Shown: one piece after another, positions 24,927-33,890 of the stretch
Layout of the letters: each line of letters begins with the position of its first letter
Position numbering within the stretch: position 1 is the stretch's first letter
NCBI RefSeq assembly: GCF_004794105.1
Contig: NZ_SRYR01000001.1
Location: forward strand, 1,054,001 to 1,118,000
Direction of reading: 5' to 3'
DNA length: 64,000 nucleotides
From: Clostridium sartagoforme
Lineage (GTDB): Bacteria; Bacillota; Clostridia; Clostridiales; Clostridiaceae
Notes under the pieces: model-generated
The model's input: the letters and a program-made list of their open reading frames with translations, nothing else
Databases searched by the model: none
Told to the model about the DNA's origin: nothing
Translations under genes and position numbers: made by a program

Positions 24927-26918
24927 ATGGAGAATAAAGAATCATATAAGGAGTATTATATTAATTTTGTTATAAATGGCTATATTAATGAGAAGCATCA
25001 TAACACCATTAATATGATATATAAAAATTTAAATGAAAAAGAATTTTTATTAAATAATTTTATATCTAATTATCTATATAATAAGAAGAATATCCTTATT
25101 ATTTCTAGTGAAGATATTGATAAGTTGTATGATGTTAAAAGCATTGAAATTGTTAAAGATAAAATTATAAATTTGAATGAAATAAATATACCCATTGATA
25201 TAGTAGAAAAGCTTAATAAAGAATTTAAGAATTTAGGACAGCGTACTGGAAGCACTTTAATAAGTAAGGTTGGTTTAATCAATAGAGAAATAAGTAAAAA
25301 AATAGACTTATTAAAGGAGTTTAATAAAATACTATATAGTGAAGATAAAAATGGCATTAATCTTATATATAAGTATAAGATTACTAAAAGAAAAATTAAT
25401 AAAATAGATGATTTATATGAAAACTATAGAATTTTTAGAATAAAAAGTCCTCTTAAAAATTATAGCTATAATGAAGTAAAGGAAACAGCTAACAAGCTAA
25501 TTGAATCTGATATGGTTACAAAATATATTAGATATAGGAGAATAAAGGATAATAAATATATAAAGCTTATAAAACCTTCTATGGAATATGAGGATATATT
25601 AGAATCATTTAAGAGTATTAACCTATTAGCTCAGAACAAAAATGGTTCTTATAGTTTAGCTATATCTAAATATACAGAAGACTTTATAGATGAGTTCAAT
25701 TCAAATACTAATATGAAGATAGAAGATATTGAGAATTTATCTAAAAAGGTTAATATTAAATTTAATTATTCAAAAGCAACCAATTTAAAAGCTAATAAGT
25801 TTTTTAATTTCTTTAAGAAATCAAAAAGTAAAGAAGAATATAATTTATTACAAAATGAAATATATAATGAATATATAAATAACTATGAAAAACTTAGTTT
25901 TATCTTAAATAAAACTGCTAAAATAAAAGAAGTCCTAGTAGAAGATGAGTATTTAAACCTTATAAATAATATATTAAGGGGAGAGAGCATAGTTCAATCA
26001 ATTGATTTGTATAATAAGATACTTGATTTACTAAGTAAATTTAAAGAGCTCTCTTTAGAAGTTGATGAATTATCAAATATAGAGATAAGTATGTTGTCAT
26101 ATTGCTATAATAATTCTTTAGATAAAAATAACACTCAAAATCTACTAAACAACTTAGCTATAATGAAGATATATTATGAAATAGAAGAGGAAGAAATAAA
26201 GAATAGGGGAATTTTAGATAAAATTAATAATTATGATAGTATTCTTAGTGAACTTAAATCAAAGATAGAAATGAAAAAAAGCCTAACTATAAGTTCTTTA
26301 AACTTTATTTGGGAGAATTATTTAAGAGAAAACTTCTATCTTTTTACTAAGGATGTTTCAGATGAATATAAAGCATTAAATCTTATACCTCTATATTACT
26401 TAAATTATGATATAGATAATATAAAAATTATAAATAAATTGCCTATGAAGTATGACCTCCTAATAATAAGTGAAATAAATTATGAAGAGATAAAAAAACA
26501 TATACATTATTTAAAGTCTATAACAGATAATTTAATTATCCTTTCTAAGGATAAGATTGCAGAAATTGAATCAATTAATTTATTTGATACTTTCACATAT
26601 ATCGATAATATTAAAATAAGCGAAAATGAAGATACACTATATACTACAAAGGCTTATCTTGAAAGTAAGGGCTATTCTGTAACTAAATATACTACTTTGC
26701 CAATGGATTCATTATTAGTCAACCATAATAATAGGGAATCTTTTATATTATTTAACTCACTTAATATAAATGACTCTATTGAGAAGGAATCCACACTATA
26801 TGAGTTTAGTAATTATTTACTAGAAAATGATAAAAGATTCTATAGGGTATGGCAAAGAAGTTTATGGCTTAATAGAGAAGAGGAGCTGAAGAATATATTA
26901 AAGTTTATTGAAGAATAA
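24927..26918 (+). CDS. Degenerate superfamily 1 helicase-like protein with vestigial C-terminal nuclease fold
   Basis: A 663-residue protein with no intact catalytic motif. By eye it follows the plan of large DUF4011-type SF1 helicases: residues 40-70 (FLLNNFISNYLYNKKNILII) match the helix and strand that follow a Walker A, but the GxxGxGK loop is absent; YDLLIISEINYEE (about 509-521) sits where DLVIFDEASQ is expected; the C-terminal 90 residues (SKGYSVTKY, MDSLLV, then FYRVWQRSLWLNREEEL) match the PD-(D/E)XK-like tail of those proteins without its ECDG motif. It is half the usual length. Long lysine/asparagine-rich helices fill the middle. Probably a pseudoenzyme or regulatory remnant; homology is my inference. 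Confidence 0.55.
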   Translation: MENKESYKEYYINFVINGYINEKHHNTINMIYKNLNEKEFLLNNFISNYLYNKKNILIISSEDIDKLYDVKSIEIVKDKIINLNEINIPIDIVEKLNKEFKNLGQRTGSTLISKVGLINREISKKIDLLKEFNKILYSEDKNGINLIYKYKITKRKINKIDDLYENYRIFRIKSPLKNYSYNEVKETANKLIESDMVTKYIRYRRIKDNKYIKLIKPSMEYEDILESFKSINLLAQNKNGSYSLAISKYTEDFIDEFNSNTNMKIEDIENLSKKVNIKFNYSKATNLKANKFFNFFKKSKSKEEYNLLQNEIYNEYINNYEKLSFILNKTAKIKEVLVEDEYLNLINNILRGESIVQSIDLYNKILDLLSKFKELSLEVDELSNIEISMLSYCYNNSLDKNNTQNLLNNLAIMKIYYEIEEEEIKNRGILDKINNYDSILSELKSKIEMKKSLTISSLNFIWENYLRENFYLFTKDVSDEYKALNLIPLYYLNYDIDNIKIINKLPMKYDLLIISEINYEEIKKHIHYLKSITDNLIILSKDKIAEIESINLFDTFTYIDNIKISENEDTLYTTKAYLESKGYSVTKYTTLPMDSLLVNHNNRESFILFNSLNINDSIEKESTLYEFSNYLLENDKRFYRVWQRSLWLNREEELKNILKFIEE

Positions 26919-26970
26919 TTATACTTCATTATTAATTTTTCATTGTGCTACAGCACCTTAAATATAGTCA

Positions 26971-26999
26971 TTGACAAGCATATACAAATAAAATATAAT
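26971..26999 (+). promoter_or_regulatory. Sigma-A promoter for the preQ1 leader and queT
   Basis: Perfect TTGACA at 26971-26976, 17-base spacer, perfect TATAAT at 26994-26999. Transcription would start near 27006, a few bases before the aptamer. Confidence 0.85.
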
Positions 27000-27015
27000 A
27001 TATTAGTAAACTTAA

Positions 27016-27058
27016 TAAGACAGTTCGGAAACCTCCTGTCTATAAACAAAACTACGGT
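27016..27058 (+). promoter_or_regulatory. PreQ1-I riboswitch aptamer
   Basis: The P1 stem AGACAG (27018-27023) / CTGTCT (27036-27041) encloses TTCGGAAACCTC and is followed by ATAAACAAAACTACGG, the A-rich strand that forms the pseudoknot in preQ1-I aptamers. The gene behind it is the queuosine-precursor transporter queT, a known target of this riboswitch class. It is expected to lower expression when preQ1 is plentiful. Confidence 0.8.
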
Positions 27059-27093
27059 AATTAATTGCAATTTATATTAAATGTGATTTTTAT

Positions 27094-27127
27094 TGTAGAG
27101 GGTTATATATCCTCTACTTTATTTTTT
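27094..27127 (+). terminator. First terminator in the preQ1 leader
   Basis: GTAGAGG (27095-27101) / CCTCTAC (27111-27117) followed by TTTATTTTTT. Its 5' arm can alternatively pair with CTAC and CCTC bases of the aptamer, giving a plausible antiterminator. Confidence 0.75.
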
Positions 27128-27160
27128 ATATTTATTGCTTTTATTAATTTCGTTTAATTT

Positions 27161-27191
27161 GAGGTGTCTATATTTTAGGCACCTTTTTTAT
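27161..27191 (+). terminator. Second terminator-like hairpin just before queT
   Basis: AGGTGTCT / AGGCACCT (one G-U pair) with an ATATTTT loop, then TTTTTTA, ending about 15 bases before the queT ribosome site. Two terminators in one leader is unusual. Confidence 0.7.
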
Positions 27192-27216
27192 ATTTAATTA
27201 TTTGGAGGAAGATTAT

Positions 27217-27717
27217 ATGAGAGATAATATTACAAAAAAATTAGTTAAAACTGCAGTGATAGCAGCTATTTATACTATTTTAACAGTTATTTTAGCCCCA
27301 ATTAGCTATGGGCCTGTACAATTTAGAATATCAGAAATCTTAGTTCTTTTAGCAGTTATAGATCCATTTTATATAGTTGGATTAACTGTTGGATGTTTAA
27401 TTGCAAATATTTTTGGTGGCTATGGATTAATGGATATAGTATTTGGAACAGCAGCAACATTCTTAAGTGTAACTGGTGTTTATTTAACTGGAAAGTACAT
27501 AAGAAATAAGAAGATTAGCTTAGTATTAGCATCCCTTTGGCCAACAATATTCAATGGATTAATTATAGGATGGATGCTTAATATTGTAGCTGACTTACCA
27601 ATGGTGTTAAGTATGATTCAAGTAGGAGCAGGGGAATTTGTAGTAGTTACTTTAGTAGGAGTACCTGTATTTAGACTGATTGAAAATAAATATAAAGATA
27701 GATTAGCATTAGAATAA
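27217..27717 (+). CDS. queT: Queuosine precursor transporter QueT (ECF S-component type)
   Basis: A 166-residue integral membrane protein with five or so transmembrane helices, belonging to the QueT family. The N-terminal KLVKTAVIAAIYTILTV helix and the following PISYGPVQFRISEIL segment are characteristic. It imports a queuosine precursor, probably preQ1, with a shared ECF energising module encoded elsewhere. I place the start at ATG 27217, well spaced from GGAGGA at 27204; a TTG at 27202 lies ahead of that site. The preQ1-I riboswitch upstream supports the function. Confidence 0.88.
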   Translation: MRDNITKKLVKTAVIAAIYTILTVILAPISYGPVQFRISEILVLLAVIDPFYIVGLTVGCLIANIFGGYGLMDIVFGTAATFLSVTGVYLTGKYIRNKKISLVLASLWPTIFNGLIIGWMLNIVADLPMVLSMIQVGAGEFVVVTLVGVPVFRLIENKYKDRLALE

Positions 27718-27720
27718 AAC

Positions 27721-27918
27721 TATATAAGTTGTAATAAAGTTTTACATTTTATTAATTTATATTTCGTATGAAAAATATTTAAGAAATTGAATTAGCTTGA
27801 CAACTTATATAAAATTTTAAAAATCGATGCTTTCAATTGATGTAGTTTACTTTAAAAGTATTTTTCACTTAAAATTCTATAAGACTGCATATGTAGATTG
27901 TTTGTTGAAACATATATA
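27721..27918 (+). repeat. Dispersed intergenic repeat, copy B (about 200 bp)
   Basis: Second copy of the element at 6606-6801. It starts three bases after the queT stop. TATATAAGTTGT (27721-27732) is an exact inverted repeat of ACAACTTATATA (27800-27811 region). The right end TTGTTGAAACATATATATAA matches copy A. A terminator follows at 27933. Confidence 0.7.
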
Positions 27919-27932
27919 TAATTTATAATATT

Positions 27933-27975
27933 AAGTAAGCTTAGATATTTATTGTTGTCTAAGCTTACTTTTTTA
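27933..27975 (+). terminator. Strong intrinsic terminator after queT and the repeat
   Basis: Perfect 13-bp stem AAGTAAGCTTAGA (27933-27945) / TCTAAGCTTACTT (27958-27970), then TTTTTATTT. Confidence 0.85.
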
Positions 27976-28015
27976 TTTACAATATATATGAGTAGACAAA
28001 ATTAAGGAGATAAAA

Positions 28016-29935
28016 ATGAATTTAATAACATTAGAAAAAATTAATAAGTCATATAGTGAAAAAATATTGCTTAAAGATGTAAATTTAAATATAAATGATG
28101 GAGATAAGATAGGCCTTATAGGGCTAAATGGTGCTGGTAAATCAACATTATTAAAAATATTAACAGGAAAAGATGAATTTTTCGATGGAAAGGTCATTAA
28201 GAGTAAGAATCTAAGAATAGAATACTTATCACAAGACACTCCTTACGAAGGTTCATCAACTGTATTAGAACAAATCTTTAAAGGAGATACTCCAGAAATG
28301 AAATTATTAATGGAGTATGAAGACATTTTAGAAAAAGTTCAAAAGGATGATAGTTTAAGTAATAAACTTATAGAATTACAAAGTAAAATAGATACTCTAA
28401 ATTTATGGGATTTAGAAAGTGATGCAAAAACAATATTAACTAAGCTTGGAATATATGATTTTAATAAAAAAATGAGTGAATTATCAGGTGGACAAAAAAA
28501 GAGAGTCTTTTTAGCTTCTGCCTTAATTACGCCTTGTGAATTATTAGTCCTAGATGAGCCTACAAACCATTTAGATTCTGAATCGATAGAATGGCTTGAA
28601 GAGTACTTAAACTCAAGGAAAGGTGCTTTAATAATGATTACCCATGATAGATACTTCTTAGATAGAGTAACTAATAGGATACTAGAACTAGATAGAGGTA
28701 CATTATATGAATATGAAGGTAATTATAGTGATTTCTTAGAGAAAAAAGCTGATAGAATGAAGCTTGAATCAACATTAGAAGATAAGAGACAAAAACTAAT
28801 AATTAAAGAGTTGAAATGGGTTAAAAGAGGGGCAAAGGCTAGAACTACAAAACAAAAAGCTAGATTACAAAGATTTGATGAATTAGTTAGCAAGGAATAT
28901 ACTCCAGCAAATTCAGAGATAGAAATTCCTTTTGTAGGTAAAAGGCTTGGCAAAAAAATATTAGAAATAAATAATTTATCTAAAAGTTATGATGATAAGA
29001 TATTAATTAAAGACTTTAACTATATTTTTACTAAAAGTGATAGAGTAGGGATTATAGGTAAGAATGGTGCTGGTAAGACTACTTTAATTAATATGATTAC
29101 AAATAATATTAAACCTGACACTGGGACCATCGATATAGGTGAAACTGTTGTATTAGGATCTTTTTCACAAGATAATAGTCATATGGATTTAAATCAAAGA
29201 GCTATAGATTATATTAAAGAAGGTGGAGAAAATATTCCAACTGAAAATGGATATATGATTACTGCAACTCAATTAGCTGAAAGGTTCCTATTTGATGGGT
29301 CAACATTATATACTCCTATTGAAAAGTTATCTGGTGGAGAAAGAAGAAGACTTCATTTATTAAGAATACTAATGGAATCACCTAATTTATTAATTTTAGA
29401 TGAGCCTACTAATGATTTAGATATAGAAACATTAAAAATACTTGAAGATTTCTTAGATGAATACTTAGGAGTAGTTATTATAGTATCCCATGATAGATAC
29501 TTTTTAGATAGATTATGTAATAAAATATTCTCCTATGAGGGCAATGGAGTAATTAAAGAATTTATAGGTAATTATAGTGATTATTTAATTTATAAAGAAT
29601 ATGAGGCTGTTAAAAATTCCAATGAAGTAACTGCTACTAAAGACAACAATAAGATTAATAAGTCATATAAAAATAAGGATACAAGGCCTAAATTTACATT
29701 TAAAGAACAAAAAGAATTTGAAGAAATATATGATATAATTGAGGACCTAGAATCCAAAATATCTAGTTTAGAGTTGAGTATAGAAGAAAACGCAACTAAT
29801 TATGGTGCTTTAAATGAAATATTAAAGGAAAAAGAAGAAGTAGAAGAAGAACTTTTATTTAAATATGAAAGACTTGAGTATTTAGAAGATTTAAATGATA
29901 AAATTATTAATTACAAAAAAGATGAAAATGTTTAA
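28016..29935 (+). CDS. ABC-F family ATPase, Uup/YfmR-like
   Basis: A 639-residue soluble protein with two ABC ATPase domains and no membrane segment. Domain 1 has Walker A GLNGAGKST (residues 36-44), signature LSGGQKKR and LDEPTNHLD; domain 2 has GKNGAGKTT, LSGGERRR and LDEPTNDLD. The linker between them is the ABC-F interdomain arm, and the C-terminal 90 residues form a charged coiled coil (FKEQKEFEEIYDIIEDLE), as in Uup and B. subtilis YfmR. These proteins act on the ribosome, resolving stalled translation. It has a clear AAGGAGAT site. Not a recognised antibiotic-resistance subtype from sequence alone. Confidence 0.9.
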   Translation: MNLITLEKINKSYSEKILLKDVNLNINDGDKIGLIGLNGAGKSTLLKILTGKDEFFDGKVIKSKNLRIEYLSQDTPYEGSSTVLEQIFKGDTPEMKLLMEYEDILEKVQKDDSLSNKLIELQSKIDTLNLWDLESDAKTILTKLGIYDFNKKMSELSGGQKKRVFLASALITPCELLVLDEPTNHLDSESIEWLEEYLNSRKGALIMITHDRYFLDRVTNRILELDRGTLYEYEGNYSDFLEKKADRMKLESTLEDKRQKLIIKELKWVKRGAKARTTKQKARLQRFDELVSKEYTPANSEIEIPFVGKRLGKKILEINNLSKSYDDKILIKDFNYIFTKSDRVGIIGKNGAGKTTLINMITNNIKPDTGTIDIGETVVLGSFSQDNSHMDLNQRAIDYIKEGGENIPTENGYMITATQLAERFLFDGSTLYTPIEKLSGGERRRLHLLRILMESPNLLILDEPTNDLDIETLKILEDFLDEYLGVVIIVSHDRYFLDRLCNKIFSYEGNGVIKEFIGNYSDYLIYKEYEAVKNSNEVTATKDNNKINKSYKNKDTRPKFTFKEQKEFEEIYDIIEDLESKISSLELSIEENATNYGALNEILKEKEEVEEELLFKYERLEYLEDLNDKIINYKKDENV

Positions 29936-30010
29936 TTAAGTTCTTTTATGATAATAATAAATATAGTATAATCTTAGTGTAAAACGTAATATCTTAAAAG
30001 GAGATTAACT

Positions 30011-30484
30011 ATGAAGAAACTTTTAAAAAGCCTAGGCCTAATCCTAGTTTGTGCATCTTTTGTTGCTTGTGGAACTAAAGCATCAAACACATCTGAATTA
30101 AAAGATGGACTTACTGCTAAAGATGTAGTTCAAAAAGTAGAGGAAAAAGCACCTATGCAAATGCCTATGGAATTTGACGAAGAATTAGCTAAGGACATAG
30201 CTAAGCTAGACCTTGATAATGTTGAAGATTATGCTATTACTAAAGCTGCAATTATTAATTCTGCAGATATTGCTGCTGTTGTAAAAGCTAAGGATGGTAA
30301 GGTAGAAGCAGTAAAAGCTACTTTACAAGAAATGCTTGATACAGAAAAGAATAATGCATATTTACCAGACCAAAAAGAAAAGGTTGAAAATGCAGTTTTA
30401 AAAGAAAAAGGAAATTATGTAATATTATTAATTAATGAAGATGTTAAAACAGCTGAAGCAGCTGTTGATGAATGTTTTAAATAA
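30011..30484 (+). CDS. DUF4358-type lipoprotein
   Basis: A 157-residue lipoprotein precursor. MKKLLKSLGLILVCASFVAC ends in the lipobox cysteine at residue 20, which would be lipid-modified and held at the outer face of the membrane. The mature part resembles DUF4358 proteins, which are often encoded beside MBOAT O-acetyltransferases and DHHW proteins, exactly as here. Molecular role unknown; a part in cell-surface polymer acetylation is inferred from context. A terminator separates it from the MBOAT gene, so coupling is partial at most. Confidence 0.75.
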   Translation: MKKLLKSLGLILVCASFVACGTKASNTSELKDGLTAKDVVQKVEEKAPMQMPMEFDEELAKDIAKLDLDNVEDYAITKAAIINSADIAAVVKAKDGKVEAVKATLQEMLDTEKNNAYLPDQKEKVENAVLKEKGNYVILLINEDVKTAEAAVDECFK

Positions 30485-30490
30485 TTAATT

Positions 30491-30519
30491 TAAGCTGTCT
30501 TTTGACAGCTTATTTTTTT
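30491..30519 (+). terminator. Intrinsic terminator after the lipoprotein gene
   Basis: Perfect AAGCTGTC (30492-30499) / GACAGCTT (30504-30511) with TTTT loop, followed by ATTTTTTT. Confidence 0.85.
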
Positions 30520-30533
30520 AGAAAGGATCCTTT

Positions 30534-31904
30534 ATGATTTTTAGTAGTTTAATTTTTATATTCAGATTTTTACCTATTTTTTTAATTACGTATTTTTTTG
30601 TACCTAATAAATATAAGAACTTATCTCTGCTTATTTTCAGCTTAATATTCTATACTTTCGGTGAACCAAAGTACTTCCCTTTAATGATAGCTTCTATTAT
30701 GGTTGATTATATTATTTCAATAAAAATAGAAAATAATTTTGAGAATAGAAGGAAATGCAAGTTCTTATTAATATTATCAATTATTTTTAATATTGGAATG
30801 TTATTCTTTTTTAAATATTGTAACTTTTTTATAGAAAATATTAACTTACTCTTTAATACATCTATAAATACTATTAAGGTTGCACTTCCATTAGGAATAA
30901 GCTTTTATACCTTCCAAACCTTATCATATACTATAGATGTTTATAGGGGGAAGTTTAAGGCAGAAAGAAATATAATAGACTTTGGAGCATTTGTTTCATT
31001 GTTTCCTCAACTTATAGCAGGTCCTATAGTTAAATATAGCGATATTAATAAAGAGATAAAAGTTAGAAGTGTATCTTTTAGTAATTTTGAACAAGGCCTT
31101 GAAGAATTTATAATTGGGCTTTCAAAAAAAGTATTAATTGCAAATAATATAGGTATGCTATGGAATGAAATTAGTAATAAAAATATAGAAAGCATCTCAA
31201 TGCCCCTAGCTTGGTTATCTATATTAGCATTTGCATTTCAAATTTATTTTGATTTTAGTGGATATTCATCTATGGCAATAGGTCTTGGTAAAATCCTTGG
31301 ATTTAATTTTCCAACTAATTTTAATTTCCCTTATATATCTAGAAGTATAAGCGAGTTTTGGAGAAGATGGCATATTACCTTAGGCTCATGGCTAAAGGAG
31401 TATATTTACATTCCTTTAGGAGGAAATAGAGTATCTAAAAAAAGACTGTTTTTTAACTTACTATTATTATGGTTTTTAACTGGATTTTGGCATGGAGCTG
31501 AGTATAATTTTATATTATGGGGTATATACTTTTTTATATTTATATACCTAGAAAAGCTATTCTTATCAAAGGTTTTAAATAGATACACTATGTTTTCTCA
31601 TATATACACAGTGTTTATCTTATTAGTAGGATGGTGTATTTTTGCTATTACTGATTTAAATACATTAAGATTATATATAGGTAAGTTATTTACTTTAGAT
31701 TTAACTTTAGATTATATTTTTTATTTAAGAAATTACCTAATTATATTTATAATCTGTACCGTTTCTTCAACGCCATTAATTGAGAAGCTTTATAATAAAA
31801 TAAATAAGAATATAAGAAAGGTAATAATTTTTATATTATTCTTATTATCAATAGCTTACTTAGTAGATAGTAGTTATAACCCATTTTTATACTTTAGGTT
31901 TTAA
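30534..31904 (+). CDS. MBOAT family membrane-bound O-acyltransferase (AlgI/DltB-like)
   Basis: A 456-residue polytopic membrane protein with about ten hydrophobic helices. The MBOAT signature is clear: a FAFQIYFDFSGYSSMAIG stretch, SEFWRRWHITLGSWLKEYIY, and the invariant histidine in TGFWHGAEYNFILWG. AlgI-type members pass acetyl groups across the membrane to surface polysaccharides. The DHHW-domain gene starts 15 bases after its stop, giving the usual transfer pair. The short GAAAGGATCC site precedes ATG 30534. The acceptor polymer is not shown by sequence. Confidence 0.9.
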   Translation: MIFSSLIFIFRFLPIFLITYFFVPNKYKNLSLLIFSLIFYTFGEPKYFPLMIASIMVDYIISIKIENNFENRRKCKFLLILSIIFNIGMLFFFKYCNFFIENINLLFNTSINTIKVALPLGISFYTFQTLSYTIDVYRGKFKAERNIIDFGAFVSLFPQLIAGPIVKYSDINKEIKVRSVSFSNFEQGLEEFIIGLSKKVLIANNIGMLWNEISNKNIESISMPLAWLSILAFAFQIYFDFSGYSSMAIGLGKILGFNFPTNFNFPYISRSISEFWRRWHITLGSWLKEYIYIPLGGNRVSKKRLFFNLLLLWFLTGFWHGAEYNFILWGIYFFIFIYLEKLFLSKVLNRYTMFSHIYTVFILLVGWCIFAITDLNTLRLYIGKLFTLDLTLDYIFYLRNYLIIFIICTVSSTPLIEKLYNKINKNIRKVIIFILFLLSIAYLVDSSYNPFLYFRF

Positions 31905-31919
31905 GAGGAGATTTAATAT

Positions 31920-33032
31920 ATGAAAAAACTAAAAAAATATCCACTAACCTTTATCATTTTAGCCTTTATTTTTATAGTTTTCCTTATTGATATATTTAAT
32001 AGTGATATATATTTTTCCAATTACGAAAATAGAACATTAGCCCAAAAACCTAATATTAACTATAGTGATTTTCTAAGCGGAAGATTTTCTAAAAATTATG
32101 AAAGGTATATTAATGATCAATTTATACTTAGGGATAACTGGATTAATTTGAAGTCAAGATGTGAATTATTATTAGGTAAATTAGAAAATAACAATATTAT
32201 TTATGGTAAGGAGAATTTTCTTTTTGATAAGGTAGAAAGCATAGATAATAAGTCGTTAGAAAAGAACTTATTAACGATAAAAGATTTTACAGATAGAAAT
32301 CCTGAGAGTAATATATCATTTATGATTATTCCGAGTTCTTTTACTATATATAAAGATTTACTTCCGAAAGGAATAAATTTAATAGATGAAAAGAGTTATA
32401 TTGAAAATATATATTCAAACTTTAATAATACTAAAAATATAGAGTTAGTTGCTTTACTAGAAGGAAAGAAAGATGAATATATATATTATAAAACTGATCA
32501 CCATTGGACTTCTTATGGGGCATATTTAGCCTATAAAGAGTTTTCAAAAATGAATAATATTTCACCAGTAGAAATAGAGTCATTAAAGCCTAATTATGTA
32601 TATGACTTTTACGGCACATATTTTTCAAAGAGTAAGAAATTTAATGCAAAATCTGATACTATAACTTTTTATGATATTAATAATATTGAAATAACTATTG
32701 ATGGGGTAGAAGTAGATAGTCTTAATGATGATAAAAAGTGGAGCAGCAGTGATAAATATTCAGCTTTTTTAAGAGGGAACAACGGTCTAACAGTTATAAA
32801 TAATAAGGAGATTCAGGGTAATTCGAAAATACTTGTTATTAAGGATTCTTATGCCAATTCTTATATTCAATTTTTAGCCAATAATTACAAGGAAGTTTAT
32901 ATTGTAGATTTAAGGAGTTTTCCTTATAACTTTAATGAATTTTATGAAAATTATAATTTTGATAATGTATTAATAATGTATAGCTTTATAAATTTAGTTA
33001 ATGATGTTCATATTTCAAAATTAAAATATTGA
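31920..33032 (+). CDS. DHHW-domain (AlgX/AlgJ-like) extracellular O-acetylation protein
   Basis: A 370-residue protein with a single N-terminal transmembrane helix (about residues 8-25) and an extracellular SGNH-hydrolase-like domain. The DHHW motif occurs in YKTDHHWTSYGAY, and a later KDSYANSYIQFL gives the serine block. Such proteins take the acetyl group delivered by the MBOAT partner and place it on a cell-surface polymer. The AGAGGAGAT site is in the gap after the MBOAT gene. Family and pairing are solid; the polymer is unknown. Confidence 0.88.
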   Translation: MKKLKKYPLTFIILAFIFIVFLIDIFNSDIYFSNYENRTLAQKPNINYSDFLSGRFSKNYERYINDQFILRDNWINLKSRCELLLGKLENNNIIYGKENFLFDKVESIDNKSLEKNLLTIKDFTDRNPESNISFMIIPSSFTIYKDLLPKGINLIDEKSYIENIYSNFNNTKNIELVALLEGKKDEYIYYKTDHHWTSYGAYLAYKEFSKMNNISPVEIESLKPNYVYDFYGTYFSKSKKFNAKSDTITFYDINNIEITIDGVEVDSLNDDKKWSSSDKYSAFLRGNNGLTVINNKEIQGNSKILVIKDSYANSYIQFLANNYKEVYIVDLRSFPYNFNEFYENYNFDNVLIMYSFINLVNDVHISKLKY

Positions 33033-33050
33033 TATTAATTAAATATTTTA

Positions 33051-33079
33051 TTGACATGCTATATAAATTTTGTTAATCT
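33051..33079 (+). promoter_or_regulatory. Promoter for the acetate transporter gene
   Basis: Perfect TTGACA at 33051-33056, 17-base spacer ending in TGT, then TAATCT at 33074-33079, i.e. an extended -10 (TGnTAATCT). Confidence 0.65.
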
Positions 33080-33113
33080 TTTAAAGGCTATTTATTGTAC
33101 ATAGGAGGAAATT

Positions 33114-33731
33114 ATGAAAGAAACAAAAGAAGTAAAAATATTAGTTGCAGATCCTTCTGCATTAGGTCTATTTGGTTTAGCAGTAATTACACTTGTTGCT
33201 TCATCACAAAAATTAGGTATAACTTCAGGTGTATCATTAGTATTACCTTGGGCTATATTCCTAGGAGCTACAGCTCAATTAGTTGCATGTTTAAATGATT
33301 TTAAACATAACAATACTTTTGGTGCTACAGCATTCGGTGCTTATGCGTTTTTCTGGTATTCAATGGGTATGACTTGGCTTATTCAAAATGGAATATTTGG
33401 TGAAAAGCTAGCTGCAGCAGCTGATACAAAGCAATTAGGATTTGCTTTCTTAGCTTATTTAATATTTACATTATTTATGACTATAGGATCAATGGAAACT
33501 CATAAAGTTTTATTTTCAATCTTTGTATTAATAGACTTTTTATTTATAGGATTAGCATTAAATTCATTTAATATTATGCCAGAGTTTACACATAATTTAG
33601 CTGCATACTCAGAATTGGGTATTGCTATATTATCATTCTATGGTTGTGGTGCATCAGTATTAAATACTCACTTCGGAAAGGTATTTTTACCAGTAGGAAA
33701 GCCATTTAATATTTTTAAGAATAATAAGTAG
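33114..33731 (+). CDS. Acetate uptake transporter, GPR1/FUN34/YaaH (SatP) family
   Basis: A 205-residue protein with six transmembrane helices. The N-terminal DPSALGLFGLAVITLVA is the family's NPxxxGL-type motif in variant form, followed by the FGATAFGAYAFFWYS motif of the acetate/succinate channel family. It should move acetate or related short acids through the membrane. A strong AGGAGG precedes ATG 33114. It has its own promoter and a very strong terminator, so it is a single-gene unit, though it adjoins the acetylation genes. Confidence 0.88.
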   Translation: MKETKEVKILVADPSALGLFGLAVITLVASSQKLGITSGVSLVLPWAIFLGATAQLVACLNDFKHNNTFGATAFGAYAFFWYSMGMTWLIQNGIFGEKLAAAADTKQLGFAFLAYLIFTLFMTIGSMETHKVLFSIFVLIDFLFIGLALNSFNIMPEFTHNLAAYSELGIAILSFYGCGASVLNTHFGKVFLPVGKPFNIFKNNK

Positions 33732-33740
33732 AAAATATCA

Positions 33741-33788
33741 AAAGAAGATATATAAAACATAGTAATGTTTTATATATCTTCTTTTTTA
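33741..33788 (+). terminator. Very strong intrinsic terminator after the acetate transporter
   Basis: Perfect 18-bp stem (33743-33760 with 33765-33782) closing on an AGTA loop and followed by TTTTTTAAT. Confidence 0.9.
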
Positions 33789-33890
33789 ATAAACATATTA
33801 AAATAAAAAAATTAACTTTTTCTTACATTCCGTAAATTACTATTATTATGTTCTAAATTATAAATGTTTACAATAGAATATTACTAAATA

